Below are positions 34,849-43,783 of a DNA stretch of 64,000 bases, one piece after another (within the stretch, counting starts at the first letter, position 1; each line of letters begins with the position of its first letter). A program made the translations under genes and the position numbers. The stretch comes from CALLPQ01 sp964392325. Its GTDB lineage: Bacteria > Pseudomonadota > Alphaproteobacteria > Caulobacterales > Parvularculaceae. The stretch spans positions 148,361 to 212,360 of the forward strand of contig CAYMPJ010000003.1 in NCBI GenBank assembly GCA_964392325.1. Direction: 5' to 3'. The notes under the pieces are model-generated. The model made no database searches. It was not told the origin of the DNA and worked only from the letters and a program-made list of their open reading frames with translations.

Positions 34849-35526
34849 TTATGGCTTGGCAAACAAATCGCGCGGCATCATTTCTGTAATGAGCATGACC
34901 GGTTTGTCTACAAAATATACGCGGTAAACCCGTGCTAAAAATGACAAATCTTTTCTATCGGCAAACAAATGTTGATATTGCGCCCCGTCCTCAAAATAAA
35001 ACCCTAAAAGTTGGCGATAAATTGACAGCCGATAGTCTACGAATAATCGGCCCAGACCGGCAGGGGAGGTCTTCAGGTCTTGTTGTAATTCAACAGGTAG
35101 GCTCTCAATATCAATATGAGAGCGGGCAAAAACATATGGTTTTTTAGATTGAGCGCCCCGAAGTAGCACCATGCGGTCCCAAACGTCTCGCTTGCTCGAT
35201 GTCTCCAAAAAACTGGCGGTATTCTTGCCAAGCGGAAATTTGGCAAAGTGCAGTATATCGACTTCAATGGTTTCGCGAAAGAAAGCCTCTAATTGGAATG
35301 TGAATGTGCCATCGCACGCCAGCATAATGCGTTCAATATCACTTAGATCATTTCGAGAGATATGTGCGCCGATAATGGGCTCAAGAGAGGACGGTAAATC
35401 TTTTTGGAGGGCTTTTAGCTTTCCCTTGTGAGAAATTTCTTGATCATTCATTAAACAGAGACTTTTTGCTAACCGATCTATCGGGATTTCATATAGAGTG
35501 TTGTCAGTAGAAGGGCAAATTTTCAA
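34849..35526 (-). CDS. chorismate lyase/DUF98-like protein
   Basis: In 225 residues from TTG at 35526 (start uncertain). The central part RMVLLRGAQSKKPYVFARSH resembles the UbiC strand that carries a substrate-binding Arg (REVxLxG...ARTV). The C-terminal YRVYFVDKPVMLITEMM resembles the closing strand with the catalytic-region Glu (KPxxLTE). Similar folds include chorismate pyruvate-lyase, which makes 4-hydroxybenzoate for ubiquinone, and UTRA ligand-binding domains. No DNA-binding domain is present. Convergent with the Ntn unit. Confidence 0.6.
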   Translation of the reverse strand: MKICPSTDNTLYEIPIDRLAKSLCLMNDQEISHKGKLKALQKDLPSSLEPIIGAHISRNDLSDIERIMLACDGTFTFQLEAFFRETIEVDILHFAKFPLGKNTASFLETSSKRDVWDRMVLLRGAQSKKPYVFARSHIDIESLPVELQQDLKTSPAGLGRLFVDYRLSIYRQLLGFYFEDGAQYQHLFADRKDLSFLARVYRVYFVDKPVMLITEMMPRDLFAKP

Positions 35527-35635
35527 TATCGCCCAGATGTGATTCAGATTTATTTCTCTTTTTGTGGGAAAGCCAGTAGTTTTCTGGAAATTCTTTTTAT
35601 GACCCTTTTATTTTAAGCTGGTTGGACGTTTCATT

Positions 35636-37102
35636 ATGATATCGCGAAATTTTCTCCTCGGTGTATCCGTTATTGGTCTATTTTTATTTTCCGTTTTCGC
35701 TTTATTTAACTCTGATGCCCAATCTGGTTATGAGAGTCAGCCCGGGCAGGGTGCGGGTAGTGCGGACAATAATTCGATTGCGGTTGATGAAAACGGGTTT
35801 AGCGAAGCAGATAAGACGGCTGCGCCATTTATCACTTTGTTGCGCGGGTTTAATGAAGACGCTTTCGAAACGATTTCAAATAGCTGGCGGCCTGGCTATG
35901 TTGCGCCATTGATTGAAGTCATGAGTTTTTCTGGAAACAGTAAAACCCAGCGCGCGGCCTTAAGCCTTTTGAAAGAAAAAACTGGCCAGGATTTTGGCTA
36001 TGATGCGAGCGAGTGGTATTTTTGGCTCTGGAACCAACCGGTTAATGATATTCCGGGTTATGCTGGATTTAAGGCTGAGCTTTATCGCGGGATTGACCCA
36101 ATTTTTGAAGGCTATTTTAAAGGCCGTGCCAATACGGCGCGTATCCGTCTTGATGAAATTAGATGGGGCGGTGTTCTGCAAGATGGTATTCCGCCACTGC
36201 GCAATCCGGAAATGATTTCTCCCAAGAAAGCTAAATATCTCGACGATGATAATATTGTTTTTGGTATTGAGGTAAATGGCGATGCGCGCGCTTATCCAAA
36301 GCGTGTACTGGCGTGGCATGAAATGTTTACGGATAGCGTTGGGGGTGTTGATGTTGCGGGTGTTTATTGCACCCTTTGCGGCACGGTGATTTTATACAAA
36401 ACCAACACTAAGGGTGTGGCGCATCGACTTGGAACGAGTGGGTTTCTCTATCGTTCCAACAAATTGATGTATGATCAGGAAACACAATCTCTATGGAACA
36501 CAATTACCGGCGAACCCGTTGTCGGGCCTTTAGTGGATCAAGGTATTGCCCTTGAGCATATGAGTGTTGTGACAACAAGTTGGGGTGAATGGAAGCGCCG
36601 TCACCCAAAAACAAAAGTATTATCCAAACGCACAGGCCATCGTCGCAATTATGGTGAAGGGGTTGCCTATCAGGACTATTTTTCCACCGATCGCTTGATG
36701 TTTAATACTCCCTTCCGTGATGATCGGTTGAAAAACAAACAAGAAGTATTGGCTCTGCGCTTTCCCGGTGCCCCTACCCAGCAGCTGGCGATTGATACAG
36801 ATTTTCTAAATCAAAACCCTCTCTATAGTGATCAAATTGGCCCTCAAAAAATATTGGTGCTCACTGATACAAGTGGTGCAAATCGTGTTTATGATCCTGA
36901 AAAAATCAGCTTCGTTGCCTATGATCGAGACAGTGCCGTTACCGATAGTACGGGAAAAATATGGCAGCTTACGGAATCAGCCTTAACGAGCAAGACGGGT
37001 GAGCGCCTAGAACGGCTTCCCTATCACCGCGCGTTCTGGTTTGGGTGGCGCGCTGCCTTTCCTGAAACCCGTCTGATCTCGGAAGCCACTAATCCAGAAT
37101 GA
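35636..37102 (+). CDS. DUF3179 domain protein, exported
   Basis: In 488 residues: an N-terminal hydrophobic segment (about 5-28) acting as signal or anchor. The DUF3179 region shows DDNIVFGIEVNGDARAYP, VLAWHEMFTDSVGGV and AGVYCTLCGTVILYKT, followed by FLYRSNKLMYDQETQSLWN. The CxxC pair suggests metal or redox chemistry. Function uncharacterised. No close operon partner is seen. Confidence 0.9.
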   Translation: MISRNFLLGVSVIGLFLFSVFALFNSDAQSGYESQPGQGAGSADNNSIAVDENGFSEADKTAAPFITLLRGFNEDAFETISNSWRPGYVAPLIEVMSFSGNSKTQRAALSLLKEKTGQDFGYDASEWYFWLWNQPVNDIPGYAGFKAELYRGIDPIFEGYFKGRANTARIRLDEIRWGGVLQDGIPPLRNPEMISPKKAKYLDDDNIVFGIEVNGDARAYPKRVLAWHEMFTDSVGGVDVAGVYCTLCGTVILYKTNTKGVAHRLGTSGFLYRSNKLMYDQETQSLWNTITGEPVVGPLVDQGIALEHMSVVTTSWGEWKRRHPKTKVLSKRTGHRRNYGEGVAYQDYFSTDRLMFNTPFRDDRLKNKQEVLALRFPGAPTQQLAIDTDFLNQNPLYSDQIGPQKILVLTDTSGANRVYDPEKISFVAYDRDSAVTDSTGKIWQLTESALTSKTGERLERLPYHRAFWFGWRAAFPETRLISEATNPE

Positions 37103-37446
37103 TAAATATTGCTATTTTGGGCATTGTTCAGGATAGGGTCTGTGACGAGTGACTGGTTATTATCCGGTGACTGAGAGTTTGCGCTGGGGAAAACTCTATT
37201 CTCAAATCCCTACTATTAACCATGTGAAATTTCGTGATATCACCCTGTTTTTGAGTTGATTGCTGGAAAATATTTGTCTTTTTCTTATGCATTTCAATGG
37301 TTTATGTGATTATTGTGTTTCAACCCATTTGTGATTTGGATTCTGGTGAATTCGTTCCTATATTAGGTAAGTAGTATTTTTTTACAGCGCTTTTCTCCCC
37401 GAGAATCGCGAATTTATAATCGCAACTAAAGATAGGACAGGCCATT
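37103..37446. other. AT-rich intergenic region upstream of folE, no gene seen
   Basis: A weak hairpin AGAGTTT (37174-37180)/AAACTCT (37191-37197) could end the DUF3179 transcript, without a T tract. The rest presumably holds the folE promoter, but I see no convincing riboswitch or operator. Confidence 0.3.
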
Positions 37447-38076
37447 ATGACTGCCATTGCCTACGATGTACACACGTGTGCAGATGATACACAAACTACC
37501 TCTGTTTCAAGTTCCCCAAGCCGTGCTGAAGCTGAAGCGGCTGTGCGTACACTTATTGAGTGGGCCGGAGACGATCCAACCAGAGAAGGGCTGATTGATA
37601 CGCCAAAGCGCGTCACCAAAGCTTTTCAGGAATGGTTTTCCGGTTACGATATTGATCCCGAAGCGTTGCTTGCGCGCACCTTTGAAGAGGTTGAGGGATA
37701 TGATGATATTGTCTTGTTAAAGAATATTCGTCTGGAGAGTTATTGTGAACACCATATGGCGCCAATTATCGGTACTGCCCATATCGGTTATCTGCCGACT
37801 GATAAAGTTGTCGGTATCTCGAAGCTGGCTCGTTTGATTGATGCATATGCAAAGCGCTTACAAGTGCAAGAAAAACTGACGGCGCAAATTGCTGATACAT
37901 TGATGCAGGTATTACAGCCGCGCGGTGTTGCCGTGATGATTGAAGCCGAGCACCAATGCATGTCCACCAGAGGTGTGCATAAGCATGGCGTTGATACTGT
38001 GACAACCCGCTTTACCGGTGTCTTTCAAGAAGATTCCAAAATGGAAGAGCGGTTTATGCGGCTGATTAAAACCTAA
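37447..38076 (+). CDS. folE: GTP cyclohydrolase I
   Basis: In 209 residues the core motifs are DDPTREGLIDTPKRV, SYCEHHMAPIIG (zinc Cys and His) and GISKLARLIDAYAKRLQVQE, with EAEHQCMSTRGV (third zinc ligand Cys). It makes dihydroneopterin triphosphate, first step of folate synthesis. N-terminal 25 residues are a low-conservation Ser/Thr-rich extension. RBS TAGGACAGG. Confidence 0.96.
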   Translation: MTAIAYDVHTCADDTQTTSVSSSPSRAEAEAAVRTLIEWAGDDPTREGLIDTPKRVTKAFQEWFSGYDIDPEALLARTFEEVEGYDDIVLLKNIRLESYCEHHMAPIIGTAHIGYLPTDKVVGISKLARLIDAYAKRLQVQEKLTAQIADTLMQVLQPRGVAVMIEAEHQCMSTRGVHKHGVDTVTTRFTGVFQEDSKMEERFMRLIKT

Positions 38077-38110
38077 AATCTGCCTGTTTCAGGTTACCAG
38101 TTTAAAAGTA

Positions 38111-38171
38111 CAGCAAAATTTATCGGCTTAAAGGCGGGGTTAATGCCCTGGCTAGGTCGATAAATTTGCTG
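38111..38171. repeat. long imperfect inverted repeat downstream of folE
   Basis: CAGCAAAATTTATCG (38111-38125) pairs with CGATAAATTTGCTG (38158-38171), with a single bulged A. The 32-base loop contains a G/C-rich stretch that could form an inner hairpin (GGGG with GCCC). No T tract follows, so it does not look like a plain terminator. Confidence 0.6.
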
Positions 38172-38284
38172 GTCTAAGGGTATGTGAAATATCCTTTCAG
38201 CGCCTATAGCACGGCTATATCTGCCCCAACGCGGTCAATTGATTTTACCTCGCGCTGATAAATATCAATCGTCAAAAGCTCATT

Positions 38285-39244
38285 TCAGGAACCGCTTGAG
38301 TCTTCTTGTATTTCATCGACGCCAAAAATATCGATATTGTTTTCATCATCGTAACTATTGGCCCGCGCTCTAAGGGTTTGAGCCTCGATTGTGTAATCCA
38401 TCTTTGAATAGGATATGGAAGAAACAGAATCCAATTTAGAACTGGTTTCATCTACTGACTTCGTCTTCAAATGTGCAATGAGCTTTGCATCACTATTTTC
38501 AAAAAGACTTTTTTTGTACCAATCGAAAATAACGGGCAGTGTTAATTTTCTACGTCTAACCCGTAATGTGCCCGGTGAATCCAGATATTTAAGCGCAACC
38601 AGATGGAGATCGTTTGCCAATGTTTCAGCGCGGAATGCTTTTTGTGAAATAGGAGGACCGCCAAGAACCCCCTGATATAAACCATAGATAACATCGGGGG
38701 ATTGCCAAAGTCGCAAGATAATATTGCGTTCAATATCGTCGATGGATAAAGGCACGCCCTGCACCGTGATGCGCTTTTCTGTCCACATCGGACCGGGGCT
38801 GGATAAGTCACCACGCTGTTTTTTTAAACTCCGAAACCGCTTTTGACTGGCAATTGCCTTGACGACCAACATGTTGTGCATGTTTAGCCAGTAGGCAAGT
38901 TGTTCATTGCTCGATAGCGACGTCACGGTAATTTTCGAAAGAACATTAATATAGGCATCTAAAAATTCAATACCTTCAGGTTTCATCGCACGATATCGAA
39001 GATCAACCCGGTCTTTGCTCTCTATAGACAGGAGCGACATGAACTCATCATAACGTTCATAGGGGACTTGTAATTTATTTGTCTCGTCTGAGGCTGCAAA
39101 AATATTGAATTGATTTTGCGCGTTTGCATAAAAAAGTGAAGGAAGAGTGGTGAGTACTAAAACCAAAAATGCCTTCATCATATAAGCGAGGCTTGTAGTT
39201 ATAATGCTGCTACGAATTACCATTTTGTTTTTCCTGCGGGTCAT
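38285..39244 (-). CDS. DUF547 domain protein, exported
   Basis: In 319 residues: an N-terminal signal-like stretch (MMKAFLVLVLTTLPSLFYANA within the first 43). The DUF547 core is seen in EQLAYWLNMHNMLVVKAI and IDDIERNIILRLW, then YGLYQGVLGGPPI and LTLPVIFDWYKKSLF. A start at 39223 (RBS AGGA, spacer 8) is an alternative. Function of the family is unclear; members are often exported or membrane-linked. Confidence 0.85.
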   Translation of the reverse strand: MTRRKNKMVIRSSIITTSLAYMMKAFLVLVLTTLPSLFYANAQNQFNIFAASDETNKLQVPYERYDEFMSLLSIESKDRVDLRYRAMKPEGIEFLDAYINVLSKITVTSLSSNEQLAYWLNMHNMLVVKAIASQKRFRSLKKQRGDLSSPGPMWTEKRITVQGVPLSIDDIERNIILRLWQSPDVIYGLYQGVLGGPPISQKAFRAETLANDLHLVALKYLDSPGTLRVRRRKLTLPVIFDWYKKSLFENSDAKLIAHLKTKSVDETSSKLDSVSSISYSKMDYTIEAQTLRARANSYDDENNIDIFGVDEIQEDSSGS

Positions 39245-39250
39245 TTTTAC

Positions 39251-39264
39251 CTATCATATGATAG
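39251..39264. promoter_or_regulatory. perfect 14-base palindrome at the DUF547 start region
   Basis: CTATCATATGATAG is its own reverse complement. It lies 6 bases upstream of the ATG at 39244, or 27 from that at 39223. A second weaker dyad ATTGAT (39305-39310)/ATCAAT (39321-39326) surrounds TATCATTGAG and is vaguely Fur-box-like. Nothing else is obvious in the intergenic stretch. Confidence 0.4.
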
Positions 39265-39500
39265 TTTGAAAATCCTGATGATAAAACCTCAAATATGGGC
39301 CGTGATTGATTATCATTGAGATCAATAAATTTAAAAGGGACAGTTGAAAATTGTCGAGTATAAAATGAGTGAATATAAAGTCACATTTTCGTGTTTTTAA
39401 AAAGAGACGCGCCTAAGAAAAGCGCTGACATTGCGCCCCCAGAGAGTTTTATCCCATCCGCAATCTCTGGCGACTTCTATTGAAGTGAGCATTTCAAACA

Positions 39501-39518
39501 AAAAAGCCCACAATGGGT
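39501..39518 (-). terminator. weak terminator after the ABC exporter gene
   Basis: On the minus strand CCCA (39517-39514) pairs with TGGG (39510-39507) around a TTG loop, extended by a G-U pair, and is followed by CTTTTTT. The stem is short, so confidence is limited. Confidence 0.4.
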
Positions 39519-39543
39519 ACACCTACATGAAAAATGTTGTTTT

Positions 39544-41409
39544 CTACGTTGATGTTTTGTCATAGTCGATAAAGCCGCCGGATTGGCGAGCCCATAGGCT
39601 TGCATATAGCCCGCCTTGGGTGATCAACTCGTCATGGCGTCCCTGTTCGATGATTTTGCCGCCATCCATGACGACGAGCCGGTCCATCGCCGCTATTGTG
39701 GAAAGGCGGTGGGCAATTGCGATAACGGTTTTTCCCTCCATCAGTGCAAAGAGGTTTTCCTGAATAGCCATTTCAACTTCCGAGTCGAGAGCGGAGGTGG
39801 CTTCATCAAGAACAAGAATAGGGGCGTTTTTCAAAAATAGACGGGCTAGAGCGATGCGCTGGCGTTGTCCGCCCGAGAGTTTTACGCCGCGCTCCCCCAC
39901 ATGGGCTTCAAGGCCAATGCGCCCATTTTGATCTTTGAGCGAGACTATGAACTCTTTGGCATTGGCGCGCTCAAGGGCTTTCATAATGTCACAATCTTTT
40001 GCATCCGGGCTGCCATAAGCAACATTGTCTCGAATAGAGCGATGCAAAAGGGATGTGTCTTGGGTAACAACACCAACTCTGGCGCGCAGGCTTTCTTGTT
40101 GGACGGTAGAAATATCCTGTCCATCGACACAGATTTTTCCTCTCTCCACATCATAAAAACGCAACAATAAGTTGGTGAGTGTTGTTTTTCCGGTGCCCGA
40201 GCGTCCTACAAGGCCGATTTTTTCTCCGGCTTTGATGGCTAGAGAAAGATTTTCGATGACACCACTGGTCTGGCCATAATGAAAACTTACCCCTTCAAAC
40301 GAGATGGCACCAGTGCCGGTTTTTATTGGTTTGGCATTGTCGGCGTCTTGAACGCTGATTTCCTGATTCAGCATTTTCATACCATCGTGAATAACGCCAA
40401 TATGCTCAAACAAAGCCGAGACCTCCCACATAATCCATTGGGAAATTCCTTCAATGCGCAACACCAGCGCAATTGCAGCGGCTATCGCGCCAATGGTGAT
40501 GAGAGAGTCTAGCCATAAGGCAATGCCCATTGCCACAATGAAAAAAATAAGTACCATGTTGATGGTGTAAACGCTCACTTCAAATAGGGTGACGAGCCGC
40601 ATTTGTGGATGCACAGTGCCTAAAAACTTCTTCATACTGTCTTTTGCATAAGTCTCCTCCTGCCGGGAATGAGAAAAGAGTTTTACGGTGGTGATATTTG
40701 CGTAGCTGTCGACGATCCGCCCGGTCATTGCGGACCGGGCATCGGCCTGGCGCTCGGAAATATTGGCTAAGCGCGGAATAAAATATGCGATCAGTGCCCC
40801 ATAGGCGAAAAGCCAGACGAGCAGCGGGATAGCAAGTCGCCAATCGGCCTGAATAAAAAGGGTAAGCATAGTCAGAAAATAAACGCTAATATAAACAAGA
40901 ATATTCAGAATTTTCATAACGACTTCGCGCACCGCTAGAGCGGTTTGCATGACTTTGGTCGAAATACGTCCTGCAAATTTATCGGAAAAGAATTTCAGGC
41001 TTTGCCCCAATAGGTGGCGATGCATGCGCCAACGGGCGCTCATGGGTAGATTGCCCAGTAATGTCTGGTGGATGATGAGCGATAGGGAAAGAGCAATTAA
41101 GGGTAGGCCGATAAGCAGGGTAGCGGCCATTGCGGTGAGTTTGCCTTTTTCTTCCTGCAAAAAAGTTTCCCGGTCCGCATTGGCAAGCCAATCAACCACT
41201 TGACCCATAAAGCCATATAATAAAACTTCACCAAAGCCGATAAGGGCGGCTAGAAATGCCATAAGGGTGAGCCATGGGGCAGCGACTTTCACGTAATACC
41301 AGCAAAATGCTGTTAAGGTGATAGGCTTATCCGGGCTTTTGGCACGCGGCGGCGGGATATCATCCGCCGGGAATGGCTCAACGCGTTGTTCAAACCAGTT
41401 AAAAATCAT
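39544..41409 (-). CDS. ABC transporter, fused permease and ATPase (exporter type)
   Basis: In 621 residues: a six-span exporter membrane domain (about 30-345) and an ATPase domain (about 365-610) with Walker A GLVGRSGTGKTT, signature VKLSGGQRQRIALARL, Walker B ILVLDEATSALD and H-loop IAIAHRLSTI. It would work as a homodimer or with a second half-transporter. Substrate unknown. No partner is adjacent. Confidence 0.95.
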   Translation of the reverse strand: MIFNWFEQRVEPFPADDIPPPRAKSPDKPITLTAFCWYYVKVAAPWLTLMAFLAALIGFGEVLLYGFMGQVVDWLANADRETFLQEEKGKLTAMAATLLIGLPLIALSLSLIIHQTLLGNLPMSARWRMHRHLLGQSLKFFSDKFAGRISTKVMQTALAVREVVMKILNILVYISVYFLTMLTLFIQADWRLAIPLLVWLFAYGALIAYFIPRLANISERQADARSAMTGRIVDSYANITTVKLFSHSRQEETYAKDSMKKFLGTVHPQMRLVTLFEVSVYTINMVLIFFIVAMGIALWLDSLITIGAIAAAIALVLRIEGISQWIMWEVSALFEHIGVIHDGMKMLNQEISVQDADNAKPIKTGTGAISFEGVSFHYGQTSGVIENLSLAIKAGEKIGLVGRSGTGKTTLTNLLLRFYDVERGKICVDGQDISTVQQESLRARVGVVTQDTSLLHRSIRDNVAYGSPDAKDCDIMKALERANAKEFIVSLKDQNGRIGLEAHVGERGVKLSGGQRQRIALARLFLKNAPILVLDEATSALDSEVEMAIQENLFALMEGKTVIAIAHRLSTIAAMDRLVVMDGGKIIEQGRHDELITQGGLYASLWARQSGGFIDYDKTST

Positions 41410-41554
41410 AAAAATCTCAATAATTAAAAATTTTATCCACCCGGATAGAGAAATAAAAGAGCACTATATTAGAAATAATGGTGGCATTTTTCATTGATGC
41501 CTTTTTGTTTTGCATCCTATACTAAGGCAATTCGATTGAAGGGGGGTATCAATC

Positions 41555-42787
41555 ATGGGTACTGTCGATTTACTAACGTATATTGCGCTCACCAGTATCG
41601 CAATATTGAGTATTGCAGGAATGGTATGGGCATTTTTTAATTCCAAACCAATGGCCGCAACATCGTTATTTAATCGACTGTTTATTATTGTTGCGGTGAC
41701 GTCTGCTTTTTTTAGCGCGGTAAGTTCTGCGATTGGATTTGGCCTAATTACCTCCCAGGAAAGCGCAGATTTTTTTCGTAATTTTGTATTGCCGCCTGCT
41801 TTTGGGGTTTTTGTGTTTTTTGTTGGTGTCGCTATCTGGGTGGGGGGCGCAGAGCTGGTACGAAATAGGGACTGGTTCCGTGGGCTGGTGCGCTATACAG
41901 GGGTTGCAGGTTTTTTTGCGGATATGATTTTCTTCCTTGAGCGAAGTCTCAAACTATTTGTCGTAATCCCGATACTCGCCACCATACTTTTTTTTATATC
42001 CACCTGGACCAGTGTTGTCGGAATTGCGGGGGTTGATGCGGTGCGCCATACATACGGTGAAGAGCTCTCTCGTCTGCAGACTGAATGCACCGGCATTATT
42101 GCTTATCGGAAAAACGACCAACTTTTTCTTGATGATCTTAACGCTGCAGCAAGAGATGTGGCGCGGGCTGCGGACCGTGAACAAAATTCTGGCGGGCAGA
42201 CCGGTTTGCGCGGTAAGGGCACCACGACCGATTATATAAACGGGGTCGCGCAATGGTTGAGCGCATTGGAGAATAGTGCGCTGAAAATTTTCGAGGAGAA
42301 TAAAAGTCAAAATAGTCCCTATAGCGAGCGTATTTGCACGGAAAGAGTTGATGGAATGCGCATTATGCTATCACGCAATGCGTTTGAAAATTATGATTTG
42401 TGGGTGCGCGAGTTCGAGACAGAATTTGAAGATTTTCGCTTAACGCTAAATAGTTGGCGTCTAGATCAGCGGCTGCAAAATTTTCTTGAACAACAATTAG
42501 CTAATTTTGATCGCGCTAACCCGGTCCCGTTTACGCAGAGTGGGCGATTGGGTGAGCTCCAAAGGGGCGTCATTGAAAGTTACTCCAAAGAAGTCACCGA
42601 TGCCTTAAAGTCATTGCTGCGCAAACAAAAAGCACGCAAACCGCCAATACCACTTCCTTCAGCGGCCGAAAAATCCCCTGAGCGCGGGCTTGCTATTTTT
42701 ACAACCTGGTTCAAGGGAGATGAAGAAAATCAAGCGATGTACCACAAACTGAAACCAGGAAACCAGCGCGCACTTGGGGAGTGGTAG
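41555..42787 (+). CDS. multi-span membrane protein, N-terminal part of a frameshifted gene
   Basis: In 410 residues, with RBS GGGGG before the ATG. Four hydrophobic spans lie at about 5-28, 42-66, 79-101 and 134-157; a hydrophilic helical part follows (about 160-400). It ends in a TAG at 42785-42787. The next frame, open from upstream through 42966, continues with a C-terminal span, so the gene appears split. One extra G in the GGGG run at 42777-42780 would join the two frames. No family recognised. Confidence 0.75.
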   Translation: MGTVDLLTYIALTSIAILSIAGMVWAFFNSKPMAATSLFNRLFIIVAVTSAFFSAVSSAIGFGLITSQESADFFRNFVLPPAFGVFVFFVGVAIWVGGAELVRNRDWFRGLVRYTGVAGFFADMIFFLERSLKLFVVIPILATILFFISTWTSVVGIAGVDAVRHTYGEELSRLQTECTGIIAYRKNDQLFLDDLNAAARDVARAADREQNSGGQTGLRGKGTTTDYINGVAQWLSALENSALKIFEENKSQNSPYSERICTERVDGMRIMLSRNAFENYDLWVREFETEFEDFRLTLNSWRLDQRLQNFLEQQLANFDRANPVPFTQSGRLGELQRGVIESYSKEVTDALKSLLRKQKARKPPIPLPSAAEKSPERGLAIFTTWFKGDEENQAMYHKLKPGNQRALGEW

Positions 42788-42966
42788 AAGCAGAGTATAT
42801 TCGTGGCCTCTCAACAATAGGGCCGCGCGATGCAGTGTTGAAAAATTTTCAGATTTTCTCCGATGTGTGGGCACTTGCCGTTGCTTGGGATTATGCGAGT
42901 TACATTTTGCTACTGGTATTTTTGTTTTTTCCAAGCGCAGAACATGCTGCACGATATAAAGATTAA
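42781..42966 (+). pseudogene. C-terminal remnant of the frameshifted membrane protein
   Basis: From GTG at 42781, one base behind the preceding gene's frame, 61 residues are open: VVEAEYIRG..., then a hydrophobic span (SYILLLVFLFFP) and a polar tail AEHAARYKD ending in TAA. The GTG overlaps the upstream stop, so it could be a coupled small gene, but the continuation of a membrane topology favours a frameshift or a sequencing error in the G run. Confidence 0.5.
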
Positions 42967-43055
42967 CTCGGTTAATTTTCTTAAAATGAAACAATAAACA
43001 TTCAGAGCGCTACGAAGATGAGTATGAGCGATAATCTGAATGGGATTACGAGAAA

Positions 43056-43316
43056 CTATAAACGGAATTTCATACCGGTCAGGCGGAATTCCTGTTTTTG
43101 CTGTGTTTCATCAAGCTTGCGGGCAGCTTCAAGCCATTCACGGGACTCACGAAAAGCTTTAACCGATTTATCTTCCGCCTCAGCAAGGCTGGCCATGGAA
43201 TCTTCGACAATTTTGCGACTGAGATTAGCGTAATGCTCTGCCTCTTCGGCCTTTTTAACAGCCTGTTCAAGCAGAAGTTCTACTTCTTTGCCAATCTTAT
43301 GCTTACGGACAAACAT
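43056..43316 (-). CDS. small coiled-coil protein of unknown function
   Basis: From ATG at 43316 the frame gives 86 residues: a short start MFVRKHKIG, then a continuous Glu/Lys/Ala heptad region (EVELLLEQAVKKAEEAEHYA through WLEAARKLDETQQKQEF). GGTGG directly precedes the ATG, and AAGG lies about 10 bases upstream. A longer GTG start at 43403 seems less likely. The overlapping plus-strand frame lacks such a pattern. It may belong to the same locus as the split membrane protein. Confidence 0.5.
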   Translation of the reverse strand: MFVRKHKIGKEVELLLEQAVKKAEEAEHYANLSRKIVEDSMASLAEAEDKSVKAFRESREWLEAARKLDETQQKQEFRLTGMKFRL

Positions 43317-43474
43317 CCACCAGTACCTTCGATCATCCGGAATCCCCAAGGTTAATGCCACTGGCGGTAACCATGAATTGGGAAAAGCTAGGCCCGGATA
43401 CACTATGCTGGTGAATTTAGATGCAAACCTTGTGCCTCTTTTGGACGTTAAGCCTGTTTTGCATCGGGCCGGTG

Positions 43475-43591
43475 CTACCAGAAATTTGGGTCATCAGTTT
43501 TGCCCCGAAAAAACAAACTCGATAGCCCCAATAATATGCTGCCAGCGCTGAATGTTGTTAAAATCGTGGTTAATAAAAAAATTCCAGTCAT
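43475..43591 (-). CDS. 38-residue single-span membrane peptide
   Basis: ATG at 43591 is preceded on the minus strand by GGGAGAG, 4-5 bases away, a strong ribosome binding site. The peptide has about 27 hydrophobic residues starting MTGIFLLTTILTTFSAG, then FFRGKTDDPNFW and TAG. It lies between oxyR (upstream on the same strand) and the coiled-coil gene. Not found in my memory of small-protein families. The rest of 43404-43783 shows nothing else. Confidence 0.5.
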   Translation of the reverse strand: MTGIFLLTTILTTFSAGSILLGLSSLFFRGKTDDPNFW

Positions 43592-43783
43592 GGTTCTCTC
43601 CCATCTCTTGATCTCCGCCACTTCTCCCAAGCTTGAAGATCATGGTGACTAATCTCGATCAGGAATGAGGACGAAATTTTTTCGCAATAGGGCCAATGTG
43701 TGAAATTAGTCAATGAATTGAGACGATTTTGTGTTGGTTGGAGAGCTGTTTTGCCGCTAACCTTCTACAGAGCCTAAATTGAC

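Noticed and set aside
43018..43233. 71-residue plus-strand frame opposite the coiled-coil gene
   Set aside because: Serine-rich and patternless, whereas the minus strand shows a clear heptad coiled coil.
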